NCBI RefSeq assembly: GCF_013377905.1
Contig: NZ_JABKAV010000004.1
Coordinates: 1 to 64,000 of the forward strand
Source: Hymenobacter terrestris
Lineage (GTDB): Bacteria > Bacteroidota > Bacteroidia > Cytophagales > Hymenobacteraceae
Length of the DNA: 64,000 nucleotides
Reading direction: 5' to 3'
The position numbers and the translations under genes are program-made. The notes under the pieces were generated by a model, which was not told where the DNA came from, did not search any database, and saw only the letters and a list, made by a program, of their open reading frames with translations. Positions 16,915 to 24,883 of the stretch are shown here, one piece after another (the first letter of the stretch is position 1; every line of letters begins with the position of its first letter).

Positions 16915-17610
16915 ATGACGATTGCCTGCAAAACCACCATTACGAGCAAAGAGACGCTGAGTGAAATTCCCGGCACCTGGCAGCTCACTGACTATCGCTG
17001 CCTGATGAGCGCGGCTGGCTTTCCCGATGGCGAAGACGTTCCGGAGGCCGAGGCCCGTGAGATGAGCTTGATGGCGCTGGCTGACCTAGAGCCCGCTGAA
17101 GCCGCCACCGTGCTACTGAGCTACCGCCTGGGCGACGAACTGAACGACGGCCAGATTGACCAGATTTCGCACGACATGCAGAACGACAAGATTTTCGAGG
17201 AATACCCCGAAATCGGCCTGCACCGCCACTTGTTTGATGCCAACCAGTTCCTGCGCCAGGCCTACAACGGCAAATTTCCCAACGGCGAGGCCGTGCTGGT
17301 TCATGCCACCGTGCAGCTTACCGGCCCCGATGCCCCCGAGCAGCTTACAGCCGGCCTCGTGCTGCGGGCCTTAGCTCCGGCCCTCTCCGACCGTTCACTC
17401 ATCAAGCGCCTCTACGCCGCCGACCTGGAGGACAACACGCCCTTCGAAGCCGCCGACAACATTCTATGGGAACTCACCGCCACCCCCGACTCCAAGGCCC
17501 CCGGTACTTTCGCCGTGCGCCTGATTTCGTCGGAATACTGGCTGCAGGATCTGGCCGACACGGGCGAGTTTGAGGGCGAAATCGTGCTGCCGGAAAAAGA
17601 AGAAGCCTAG
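16915..17610 (+). CDS. Hypothetical protein whose stop codon was remade by an IS insertion
   Basis: 231 residues from the ATG at 16915 (a TTG lies 15 bp upstream in frame). Acidic, soluble, without signal peptide. Recognisable stretches are MTIACKTTITSKETLSEIPGTW, LEPAEAATVLLSYRLGDELNDGQID, IFEEYPEIGLHRHLFDANQFLRQAYNGKFPNGE and SSEYWLQDLADTGEFEGEIVLPEKEEA. I do not recognise the family. The stop TAG (17608-17610) is made of the target TA plus the first G of the insertion element. The sequence across the empty site reads GCC TAA, so the protein is unchanged. Confidence 0.75.
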   Translation: MTIACKTTITSKETLSEIPGTWQLTDYRCLMSAAGFPDGEDVPEAEAREMSLMALADLEPAEAATVLLSYRLGDELNDGQIDQISHDMQNDKIFEEYPEIGLHRHLFDANQFLRQAYNGKFPNGEAVLVHATVQLTGPDAPEQLTAGLVLRALAPALSDRSLIKRLYAADLEDNTPFEAADNILWELTATPDSKAPGTFAVRLISSEYWLQDLADTGEFEGEIVLPEKEEA

Positions 17611-18411
17611 GCTGTACGGACAATTACCTTTGGGTTGTGAGCAATTTGGACGAAATCAGTGACCGTGCGTGGGCCGCTTTGGCGCCTCATTTGTCAGGCA
17701 AAGCCGGCGATGTGGGCCGAACTGGCGTCGATAACCGCCTCTTTCTCAACGCCGTGTTCTGGGTGGCGCGCCATGGCTGTGCTTGGCGCGCGCTGCCGAC
17801 CCGCTTTGGCAAACACGACACACTACGCAAGCGCAGCCGACGCTGGGCCCAAAAGGGCATTTGGCAACGCTTGTTTGAGGCCGTGCAGGAGCCCGATTTG
17901 GACTGGGTGATGCTCGATTCGACCGTGGTGCGGGCGCATGCCCAAGCGGCCGGCAGCCGAAAAAAAGCCGCGTCGGCGACGAAGCCCTCGGCCGCAGCCG
18001 CGGCGGGCTGACGACCAAGATTCACGCCCTGGTCGATGCGCTGGGCAACCCGTTGCGCGTGGTGCTTGGCCCCGGCCAGCAAGCCGATTGCCGGCGCGTG
18101 GCGGACCTGCTTCCGGCGGCGGAAGGGGCCGCCAACGTACTGGCCGACAAGGCCTACGACACCGACGCGGTCCTGGCCCAGGTAGCCGCCCTGGGGGCCC
18201 AGGCCGTGATTCCCAGCAAAAAGAACCGCCTCGTGCCACGCGTCATTGACCGAAATCTGTACCGGGACCGCAACAAAGTCGAACGCTTTTTCAGCCGCCT
18301 CAAGCAGTTTCGTCGGCTAGCCACGCGCTACGAAAAAACGGCTAGTAGCTTCTTGGGAATGGTCCATTTTGTTTCCGCCATCTTATGGCTCCGATAATTG
18401 TCCGTACAACC
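17610..18411 (+). mobile_element. IS5-family insertion sequence (IS427-like), 802 bp, intact
   Basis: Terminal inverted repeats GGCTGTACGGACAATTACC (left) and GGTTGTACGGACAATTATC (right end, complemented) match at 17 of 19 positions. They are flanked by a TA duplication (17608-17609 and 18412-18413). GG ends, TA target duplication, about 800 bp and a two-frame transposase are hallmarks of the IS427 group of IS5. All catalytic residues appear intact, so it may be active. Confidence 0.92.
17637..18397 (+). CDS. IS5/IS427-type DDE transposase read by -1 frameshift
   Basis: The first frame starts at GTG 17637 and would end at 18011. The second frame is open to the TAA at 18395-18397, inside the right repeat. 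An A7 run at 17960-17966 (CGA AAA AAA G) lies where the frames must join. A -1 shift there gives SRVGDEALGRSRGGLTTKIH, the conserved middle of IS427 transposases. DDE residues: Asp in MLDSTVVRAHA, Asp in NVLADKAYDTD, Glu in RNKVERFFSRLKQFRRLATRYEK. Two overlapping frames are normal for this group and are not a sign of decay. Confidence 0.9.
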
Positions 18412-18453
18412 TAATATGCGCCGTTGGAATAGCATAGGCCGCCAGACACCCGT

Positions 18454-19239
18454 CTATCGGTTAGACGACCTGAACAGGTGAGGCAGTATCACCATGGTTA
18501 GTGCCATAAATGGCACTTCTTCGCGCACTTTGAACTCGCTAGGCGGGAGGGAGGGGTCGAAGGGCTGCCGGAAGCTGCCTGAGCCTCCAATGGCCAGTTG
18601 GCCCCGCAGCCAAGGCACTGCACCGCCCTCTTGCCGGCCGAAACGGCAGAAAACCATTGCCTCCTGGCGCGTTAGGCGGCGTAGGGCTACGGGTTGCCCA
18701 TTGTACGTTAGCTTGCTGAAATCAAGGCTATTCAGGCGGTAAACGATACCTAGGGTAAAGCCCGAACGGTTGCCCGGCAGGTAGTATGATGCTGCTAACT
18801 CGCCAAACGGCCGGTTGTAGCGCATCTGGTACTCATTGTAGAAACGCGGCCGGAAAAGGCCATCATCCCAGTAGCCGATGGCACTTTTAGCCTGTCCGAA
18901 ACCAATTAATCCGCTTACCAACCCATTCTGCCCTACCGGAAAATATCCTCCAGCCCCTATTTCGTACTGTCGGCTACGTTCATATCGGGCACTGTCAACA
19001 TCCTGATTAGGGCTGGTACGGATGCCCCCGGCGGCCCGCACCAGCACGTATTTGGCGGGCGAGTAGGTGGCACCGGCTTCCCAGCGTCGGTTGAGAAACG
19101 AGGTACCATGAATTTCCATCTGGCCCTTGTCGCGAATCTGCGGGGCCGCTGGCAGCATGGGCACGTACAGCGAGCAACCGGTCAGCGAGCCGCTTATCAG
19201 ACCAACCAGGGCCTTTTTCTGCCATGATTTCAGTTGCAT
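18454..19239 (-). CDS. Outer-membrane-associated lipoprotein, paralogue of the gene at 14477
   Basis: 261 residues from the ATG at 19239. Signal MQLKSWQKKALVGLISGSLTGC with lipobox LTGC, then SLYVPMLPAAPQIRDKGQMEIHG. The body repeats short beta-like segments (YSPAKYVLVRAAGGIR, YEIGAGGYFPVG, FGELAASYYLPGNRSGFTLGIVYR) and ends FMALTMVILPHLF. The head matches the pattern of 14477-15214, and both look like barrel-shaped surface lipoproteins. Function is unknown. It is convergent with the IS, whose right end is 42 bp beyond its stop. Confidence 0.72.
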   Translation of the reverse strand: MQLKSWQKKALVGLISGSLTGCSLYVPMLPAAPQIRDKGQMEIHGTSFLNRRWEAGATYSPAKYVLVRAAGGIRTSPNQDVDSARYERSRQYEIGAGGYFPVGQNGLVSGLIGFGQAKSAIGYWDDGLFRPRFYNEYQMRYNRPFGELAASYYLPGNRSGFTLGIVYRLNSLDFSKLTYNGQPVALRRLTRQEAMVFCRFGRQEGGAVPWLRGQLAIGGSGSFRQPFDPSLPPSEFKVREEVPFMALTMVILPHLFRSSNR

Positions 19240-19343
19240 ATAGTAGCGCGGCTGAATTAAGTAGTTAGGAAGCAGACCAGGCAGCAGGCATCCGGGCGTG
19301 ATTATGGGAGCCAACGCGGCCGCCTACGGTTGCACGAAGCACG

Positions 19344-19378
19344 AAAAAGCCCACCGGTTGCACAACCAGTGGGCTTTT
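19344..19378. terminator. Hairpin terminator downstream of rny
   Basis: AAAAAGCCCAC and GTGGGCTTTT arms with an inner GGTTG/CAACC pair. On the minus strand it follows the rny stop (19407) by 29 bp and ends in T residues. Confidence 0.8.
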
Positions 19379-19406
19379 CTGGTAGAAAACAGTTTCGACA
19401 ACCGGC

Positions 19407-21104
19407 CTACTTGGCGTAGGCTACGGCGCGCATTTCACGGATAACCGTGATTTTGATCTGGCCAGGGTACTGCATCTCCTTCTCAATTTTCTGGGAGATT
19501 TCATAGCTCAACTCGGCAGCGCGTTCGTCGGTTACGTTCTCGGCATCCACCATTACGCGCAGCTCGCGGCCGGCCTGAATGGCGAAGCATTGGTTGACAC
19601 CTTTGAAACCGTTGGCGGTTTCTTCGAGCTGCTTAAGGCGCTTGATGTAGCTCTCCATCATCTCGCGGCGGGCGCCCGGGCGCGAGCCCGAAATGGCGTC
19701 GCAGGCCTGCACGAGCGGCGAAATCATGGCCGTCATCTCCATCTCGTCGTGGTGGGCACCGATGGCATTCACCACGTCGGGGTGCTCCTTGTACTTTTTG
19801 GCCATCTCCATGCCCAGAATGGCGTGGGGCAGCTCGGGCTCTTCGGTGCTCACTTTGCCGATGTCGTGGAGCAGGCCGGCGCGCTTGGCGTGCTTCACGT
19901 TGAGGCCCATTTCGGCGGCCATCGTAGCGCAGAGGTTGGCCACTTCGCGGCTGTGCTGGAGTAGGTTCTGGCCGTAGCTGGAGCGGAAACGCATCCGGCC
20001 GACCATTTTAATCAGCTCGGGGTGCAGGCCGTGGATGCCGAGGTCGATGATGGTCTTCTCCCCGATTTCCACGATTTCCTCGTCGATGTTCTTGCGGGTT
20101 TTGGCCACAATCTCCTCGATACGGGCCGGATGAATCCGACCATCCTTTACCAGCAGGTGCAGGCTCAGGCGGGCCACCTCGCGGCGCACCGGATCGAAGC
20201 CCGAGATGATGATGGCCTCCGGCGTATCATCTACAATAATTTCAACGCCCGTAGCGGCCTCCAGGGCCCGGATATTGCGGCCCTCGCGGCCGATAATCTT
20301 GCCTTTTACATCATCACTTTCAATGTTGAAAATGCTGACGCAGTTCTCAATGGCGTGCTCGGCGGCAGTGCGCTGAATGGTTTCGAGTACGATTTTCTTG
20401 GCGTCCTTGGTTGCCGTGAGCTTGCTCTGGGCCACTACGTCCTTGATATAGGAGCTGGCCTGAATCTGAGCTTCGTTCTTGAGGCCTTCTACCAGCTGCT
20501 CGCGGGCTTCGGCGGCTGTGAGGCCCGAAATGGCTTCGAGCTGGCTCGTAATGGCGCTGATTTTCTCGGTGAGCTGCTGGCGGATCTCGCGCAGCTCGGT
20601 CTCTACTTCCTGCTCGCGGGTTTCCAGCTTGGCCAGCTGCGTCTCAAGCGTCGCTTTACGTTTTTCGTCCTGGGTTTCGAGCTTCTCGCGCTGTTGCTGG
20701 GCCTGGGTTTCGAGGCGTTCCTTGGCCGCATCGAGTTCATGCTCCTTGCGCTGTACCTGGTCGAGTTGCTTTTGGGTGGTTTGGGTAAGCTGCTTGATGC
20801 TCTGCTCCTGCTCCACTACGCTGGCGCGGCGCTCGGTCAATTCCTGGTCGAGCGACTGCTTCTGGCGGCGGCTTTCCTGCTCAAATTCCTGCTTCAGGTT
20901 GCGGAATTTATCTTTCGACTGCTGAATCCGCTCGTCGCGGATGCGGGTGGCTTCGGCCTCGGCATCGGCCAGCAGCTGCTTGGCTTTGATGTGGGCATCA
21001 CCCTCGTGGTCCTGCCGGGCCTTGCCGGCCAGCAGGCGTCCCAGTACCACGCCAACCACAAGGGCCAGCACGGCTGCCAGAACAATATAAAGAGTTTGAG
21101 ACAT
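19407..21104 (-). CDS. rny: Ribonuclease Y
   Basis: 565 residues. N-terminal membrane helix ([23 protein letters not shown]), a long coiled coil rich in Glu/Gln/Lys (residues about 35-200), a KH domain with [44 protein letters not shown], and an HD metal-dependent phosphodiesterase domain ([34 protein letters not shown]). RNase Y starts mRNA decay by endonucleolytic cleavage at the membrane. Its C-terminal extension ([26 protein letters not shown]) is standard. It lies downstream of zapA and a candidate 6S RNA. Confidence 0.96.
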   Translation of the reverse strand: MSQTLYIVLAAVLALVVGVVLGRLLAGKARQDHEGDAHIKAKQLLADAEAEATRIRDERIQQSKDKFRNLKQEFEQESRRQKQSLDQELTERRASVVEQEQSIKQLTQTTQKQLDQVQRKEHELDAAKERLETQAQQQREKLETQDEKRKATLETQLAKLETREQEVETELREIRQQLTEKISAITSQLEAISGLTAAEAREQLVEGLKNEAQIQASSYIKDVVAQSKLTATKDAKKIVLETIQRTAAEHAIENCVSIFNIESDDVKGKIIGREGRNIRALEAATGVEIIVDDTPEAIIISGFDPVRREVARLSLHLLVKDGRIHPARIEEIVAKTRKNIDEEIVEIGEKTIIDLGIHGLHPELIKMVGRMRFRSSYGQNLLQHSREVANLCATMAAEMGLNVKHAKRAGLLHDIGKVSTEEPELPHAILGMEMAKKYKEHPDVVNAIGAHHDEMEMTAMISPLVQACDAISGSRPGARREMMESYIKRLKQLEETANGFKGVNQCFAIQAGRELRVMVDAENVTDERAAELSYEISQKIEKEMQYPGQIKITVIREMRAVAYAK

Positions 21105-21199
21105 GATCTTAAGGGGATTGAAATTGGAAGTTGAATGCTGGTTCTCAGCTTTCAGTTCTTGCTTTTGGTGTGGCAGGAGTCAAAGCTGACTACCACTCG

Positions 21200-21350
21200 C
21201 CAAAAACAAACAACTACGTGCTCAGAACCATTACTCCACAGCCCCCGCTGGAAAAGCCAAATGCCCGTGCAGTGGCCGGGCCGTTTGCCCTGCCCCGCAC
21301 CGGGCTGTTACTTCGCGCCGAACCGGCTCCGCACCCACGTAGGGCGGGCG
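21200..21350 (-). ncRNA. ssrS: Candidate 6S RNA (ssrS) between zapA and rny
   Basis: The gap between zapA and rny, read on the minus strand, folds by eye into a long interrupted rod. CTACGTG near the 5' side (21342-21336) pairs with CACGTAG near the 3' side (21220-21214). Next inward GGAGCC pairs with GGTTCT, then ACAGCCC pairs with GGGCTGT. A side hairpin TTCG/CGAA and an inner GTGC/GCAC arm are also possible. A U-rich tail follows the closing stem. 6S RNA is a rod with a central bulge that mimics an open promoter, and its gene is linked to zapA in many bacteria. The exact ends are estimates. Confidence 0.6.
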
Positions 21351-21352
21351 GC

Positions 21353-21643
21353 TCAGACCAAAACCGTCCCCGATAGCAGCTCGTCCAAACGCGCCAAGCG
21401 TTCGGTCAGGGCCGCATCGGTCCCATCCTTTTCCGTCGTGACCTTCAGGCGGTCAGCCATGGTCGATAAGGCAATCATGGCCAGCAGGTCCTGTTTGTCC
21501 TGAATGCCGTACTGTTCCCGGAATTCCTTTAGCCGCTCACCGAGCAGCCGGCCCGCAAGGCGCAGGCGCTCCTCATCCTGGGGGCTTACCTTCATGGGGT
21601 AGTCCCGATCAGCAATTCGGATTTTAATGGAAAGATCGGACAT
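21353..21643 (-). CDS. zapA: Cell division protein ZapA
   Basis: 96 residues, starting MSDLSIKIRIADRDYPMKV, the ZapA beta-hairpin head. It continues DEERLRLAGRLLGERLKEFREQYGIQDKQDLLAMIALSTMADRLK, the helix that forms the coiled-coil dimer. ZapA bundles FtsZ filaments at the division site. It is preceded on the same strand by a coiled-coil gene (51 bp gap), a common pairing in Bacteroidota. Confidence 0.9.
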   Translation of the reverse strand: MSDLSIKIRIADRDYPMKVSPQDEERLRLAGRLLGERLKEFREQYGIQDKQDLLAMIALSTMADRLKVTTEKDGTDAALTERLARLDELLSGTVLV

Positions 21644-21693
21644 CAGCAGGTTGCTGGCAGTGGTAGGTTACGTTTGGGTTGGTTCGGTATGGT

Positions 21694-21993
21694 TTACTCC
21701 CTCAAATAGGCAAGACACTTATCTATTTCGCGGATGTATTCGTTTAGGCGAAGTTTCAGCTCGTTGACATTGGCCGGTTCCCCGGTCGCTATGGTATTGA
21801 CAAGTTTAGTGATATTCTCCTGATTCTGGAAATCCTTGATGGCCCGCTCCCGGTCGCGCACGTCGGCCTGCAGTTGCTGAACAGTAGTCTGGGCATCGGC
21901 CAGCTCCTCGCGCAACTGCTGATAGGCAGCCACTAAAGTGGTTACCTGCCGCTCCAGACGGTCGAGTTGGGCAAGCTGCTGGGTTGAAGCCAT
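21694..21993 (-). CDS. Small coiled-coil protein upstream of zapA (ZapB-like)
   Basis: 99 residues. A continuous amphipathic helix runs from residue 5 to about 60 (LAQLDRLERQVTTLVAAYQQLREELADAQTTVQQL...). A short C-terminal domain follows (NITKLVNTIATGEPANVNELKLRLNEYIREIDKCLAYL). Its place directly upstream of zapA and its coiled-coil nature suggest a division-related partner, analogous to ZapB but not provably homologous. Confidence 0.8.
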   Translation of the reverse strand: MASTQQLAQLDRLERQVTTLVAAYQQLREELADAQTTVQQLQADVRDRERAIKDFQNQENITKLVNTIATGEPANVNELKLRLNEYIREIDKCLAYLRE

Positions 21994-22044
21994 TTTTTAG
22001 TTTTTGGTAAACGAGTCTTGGTTCTTCGGTTAATCAGCTGGAAA

Positions 22045-22096
22045 AACGTGTGTCATGCTGAGCAAAGCGCAGTGGAGTTGAAGCATAACACACGTT
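22045..22096. repeat. Short hairpin repeat, reduced form of class A (copy 5)
   Basis: AACGTGTGT and ACACACGTT arms enclose GTCATGCTGAGCAAAGCGCAG and GAAGCAT, the core words of the longer elements without the second arm. It lies 42 bp after pheT on the minus strand and may end its transcript. Confidence 0.6.
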
Positions 22097-22137
22097 CTGT
22101 TGGTCAAATAACCAAAAACCATCTACTAAAAACCAAT

Positions 22138-24573
22138 CTACCGCCGAATAACGGCGCCGGCCTGTTGCTCGAACTGCTGAATAAGGCGGTTCATCACTTG
22201 GTCGATGGCTTGGTCGGTGAGCGTCTGGGTGGCATCCTGGAGCAGGAAACTGACGGAGTACGACTTCTTGCCTTTGCCCAGGTTGTCGCCCTCGTACACG
22301 TCGAACACGTTGACGTGGCGCAACAGCTTCTTTTCGGCGCGGCGGGCAATCTGCCGGAGCTGGTCGAAGCTTATGGTGCGGTCGACTACCAAGCTCAGGT
22401 CGCGGCGCACCTCCGGGAACTTGGGCAGCTCCTGGGCCACGAGGCGACTCTTATACTTACGCATCAGACCGTCCCAGTCCAGCTCGGCGTACCACACCGG
22501 CTGGCTCACGTCGAGGCGCTTGAGCGTGGCCGGGGATACCGCGCCGAGTTGGGCCACTGGCTGGTTCTGGGCCAGCAGCGTGAGGCCACCCGCCAGGTAG
22601 GGGTGCTCGACGAACTTCGAAACGGGCTCGGGGAAGCCCAGCGCGGCCAGCACCTGCTGCACCGCGCCGGCCAGCTGATGGAACGAGCTTTTGGCTGATT
22701 TCTGCTGCCAGGTTTCGGCGGCGGTATTGCCGGTGAGGTAGATGACGAGCTGGTTCTGCTCCTGGTGGCTGCCGTCGGGCAGCTGGCGGTAGGTTTTGCC
22801 GAACTCGTAAAGCTTCAGGTCGCGCTGGCGGCGGTTCACGTTGTGGCGCACCACTTCCAGGCCACTGGGCAGCAGGCTGGGCCGCAGTACGTTCAGTTCG
22901 GCGCTGTTGAAGTTGAGCAGATGCACCAGCTCCGCATTGGGCGCAGCCTCGGTTTTGAAGTAGCGCGAGTTGGTGATGGAGTTGGTAATGATTTCTGAGA
23001 ATCCCTGGCCGCTCAGTAGCCGGGCCACATTCTGGCGGATGATTTCGGGGTCGGGGTTCGGGAACCGGGCCAGGAACGAGGCCGAGTTGTGGGGCCGTAG
23101 CGCCACATGGTTGTAGCCGTAGATGCGCAGAATCTCCTCAATCATATCGGCCTCCCGCGTCACGTCCACCTTATGCGGCGGCACCGACAGAATCCATTCC
23201 TCGTGGCCAGCTTCATCCGTCAACTCCTCCGTAATAAGGATATCGAGGTCGGTGAGGATCTGGCGGATGCGGGCGGGGGCGATGAACTGGCCGACGAGCT
23301 TTTCGACCCGCGGCAGGCGCAGGCGCACCAGTGTGGAGCCGACAGGCACGGGATACTCATCCACAACAGGCGCGGCCACGGTGGCGCCAGCCACTTCCTG
23401 CAGCAGCAGGGCAGCACGCTTCAGAGCCAGCGGCACCATGTTCGGGTCGGTGCCCCGCTCGAAGCGGAAAGATGCATCAGTTTTAAGCTGGTGCGTCTGG
23501 GCGGTTTTGCGCACCACGGCCGGCGCGAAGTAGGCGCTTTCCAAAAACACGCGGGTCGTGCTTTCGCTTACGCCTGAGGTCTGCCCGCCGAACACGCCGG
23601 CCAAGGCCAGCGGCTGGCCGTTGGCATCGGCAATAACTAAGTCTTCACTTTTTAGGGTGCGCTCCACGCCGTCGAGCGTTGTGAACTTCTCGCCTGACTC
23701 AGCCCGCTTCACGCGGATGTGGTTGCCGGCTAGCTGGTCAGCATCGAAGGCGTGCAAGGGCTGGCCCAGCTCGTGCAGCACGAAGTTCGTGACATCGACC
23801 ACGTTGTTGATCGGGGCCAGGCCGATGCTGCGCAAGCGGCGCTGCAGCCACTCCGGCGACGGAGCCACTTGCACGTTCTCCAGTAGCAAGCCGGCGTAAC
23901 GCGGGGCTGCTGCGGCATCGTCGAGCGTAACGCTTATGTTGGTGGCGGCTTTGGCGGGAGCCTTGAAGCCGCTCACGTCGGGCAGCTGACAGGGCTGGCG
24001 CAGCAACGCGCGCAGCTCGCGGGCCACGCCGTAGTGCGAAGCCGCGTCGGCCCGGTTAGGCGTCAGCCCGATTTCGAATACCGAATCGGAGCCCAGGCCG
24101 AAGTAGTCGGCGGCGGGCGTGCCGTTGGGCAGCTCGGTTTCGAGCACCATAATGCCGGCGTGCGACTGGCCCAGACCGATTTCATCCTCGGCGCAGATCA
24201 TGCCTTCGGAGGCCGCACCCCGGATTTTCGACTTCTTGATTTTGAATGGCTCGCCGCCCGTGGGGTACAACATGGCGCCTTCGAGGGCTACTACCACACG
24301 CTGGCCGGCGGCTACGTTGGGCGCGCCACACACAATCTGGCGCGGCGTGGCGTCACCCACATCCACAGTGGTCAGGCTGAGCTTGTCGGCATCGGGGTGC
24401 TTTTCGCGGGTGAGCACCGTGCCCAGCACCAAGCCGCGCAGGCCACCGGGCACACTTTCCAGCTCCTCAATGCCTTCTACCTCCAGCCCCGAACCGGTAA
24501 GCAGCGCCCCTATTTCGGCGGCGGGTTTATCAGTCGGAATAAGCGTGCGGAGCCAGTCGTAGGATATCTTCAT
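22138..24573 (-). CDS. pheT: Phenylalanine-tRNA ligase beta subunit
   Basis: 811 residues, full length. MKISYDWLRTLIPTDKPAAEIGALLTGSGLEVEGIE is the standard head. A tRNA-binding OB domain (residues about 45-155: KHPDADKLSLTTVDVG, IVCGAPNVAAGQRVVVA), the B3/B4 editing domain (FELGLTPNRADA-like segment and NNVVDVTNFVLHELGQPLHAFD), B5 (IEEILRIYGYNHVALRP) and the C-terminal ferredoxin-fold anticodon-binding domain (FPEVRRDLSLVVDRTISFDQL) follow in order. It pairs with PheS, which is not adjacent here. Confidence 0.96.
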   Translation of the reverse strand: MKISYDWLRTLIPTDKPAAEIGALLTGSGLEVEGIEELESVPGGLRGLVLGTVLTREKHPDADKLSLTTVDVGDATPRQIVCGAPNVAAGQRVVVALEGAMLYPTGGEPFKIKKSKIRGAASEGMICAEDEIGLGQSHAGIMVLETELPNGTPAADYFGLGSDSVFEIGLTPNRADAASHYGVARELRALLRQPCQLPDVSGFKAPAKAATNISVTLDDAAAAPRYAGLLLENVQVAPSPEWLQRRLRSIGLAPINNVVDVTNFVLHELGQPLHAFDADQLAGNHIRVKRAESGEKFTTLDGVERTLKSEDLVIADANGQPLALAGVFGGQTSGVSESTTRVFLESAYFAPAVVRKTAQTHQLKTDASFRFERGTDPNMVPLALKRAALLLQEVAGATVAAPVVDEYPVPVGSTLVRLRLPRVEKLVGQFIAPARIRQILTDLDILITEELTDEAGHEEWILSVPPHKVDVTREADMIEEILRIYGYNHVALRPHNSASFLARFPNPDPEIIRQNVARLLSGQGFSEIITNSITNSRYFKTEAAPNAELVHLLNFNSAELNVLRPSLLPSGLEVVRHNVNRRQRDLKLYEFGKTYRQLPDGSHQEQNQLVIYLTGNTAAETWQQKSAKSSFHQLAGAVQQVLAALGFPEPVSKFVEHPYLAGGLTLLAQNQPVAQLGAVSPATLKRLDVSQPVWYAELDWDGLMRKYKSRLVAQELPKFPEVRRDLSLVVDRTISFDQLRQIARRAEKKLLRHVNVFDVYEGDNLGKGKKSYSVSFLLQDATQTLTDQAIDQVMNRLIQQFEQQAGAVIRR

Positions 24574-24684
24574 GTGGTCAGTTGCCAGTATTGCGTTGTC
24601 AGTTGCTAGTTGTCAGTCACCAGTGGCTAGGTTGATTTTAGAACCAACCGGCCACTGACAGCTGAAACGGCCACTGAATTCGGG

Positions 24685-24692
24685 CAAAGGTA
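24685..24692 (-). promoter_or_regulatory. -7 promoter box for pheT (TACCTTTG on the minus strand)
   Basis: A perfect TAnnTTTG, 112 bp upstream of the pheT ATG. The transcript would carry a leader of about 100 nt containing the local hairpin. Confidence 0.5.
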
Positions 24693-24802
24693 CGGATTCG
24701 GGCGGGCGGTATAAAGCGGCGCGCCGGGCCGCGGCAGCCGGCACCTGCTAAAGCCTGCTGGGTTCTGCCAAACCGCATCGGGACCAGCCGTTTCAAATAT
24801 GG

Positions 24803-24830
24803 GAATGATGTTGAATAAGCAACATCATTC
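24803..24830. promoter_or_regulatory. Perfect 11-bp palindrome overlapping a -33 element
   Basis: GAATGATGTTG and CAACATCATTC arms flank AATAAG. The last TTG of the left arm (24811-24813) is spaced 20 bp from TAACTTT at 24834-24840, giving a Bacteroidota-like -33/-7 pair for the metalloprotease at 24884. The layout suggests a repressor or activator site. Confidence 0.55.
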
Positions 24831-24883
24831 TCGTAACTTTCCGGACCCCCTTGTTCTATTCACTAGATATTTTCGCGCATTTG

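Larger units (their letters stand above)
24574..24883. other. Divergent intergenic region between pheT and the T9SS metalloprotease
   Basis: About 310 bp. The pheT side holds degenerate direct repeats (CAGTTGCCAGT, CAGTTGCTAGT, CAGTCACCAGT) and a hairpin at 24623-24657 (CAGTGGC...GGTTG / CCAACC...CCACTG). In the middle is a -7 box for pheT. The right half has an operator-like palindrome and a promoter for the metalloprotease. No open reading frame or RNA gene was recognised. Confidence 0.6.

Noticed and set aside
17938..18249. Third-frame ORF in the insertion element
   Set aside because: Arg/Pro-rich shadow; the transposase motifs are in the two other frames joined by a -1 shift.
17637..18397. 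Transposase as a frameshifted pseudogene
   Set aside because: Two frames with an A7 run at the junction, intact DDE residues and intact ends fit programmed frameshifting rather than decay.
20022..21134. Plus-strand frame of 370 codons
   Set aside because: Antisense shadow of rny, Leu/Gly-rich, no domain.
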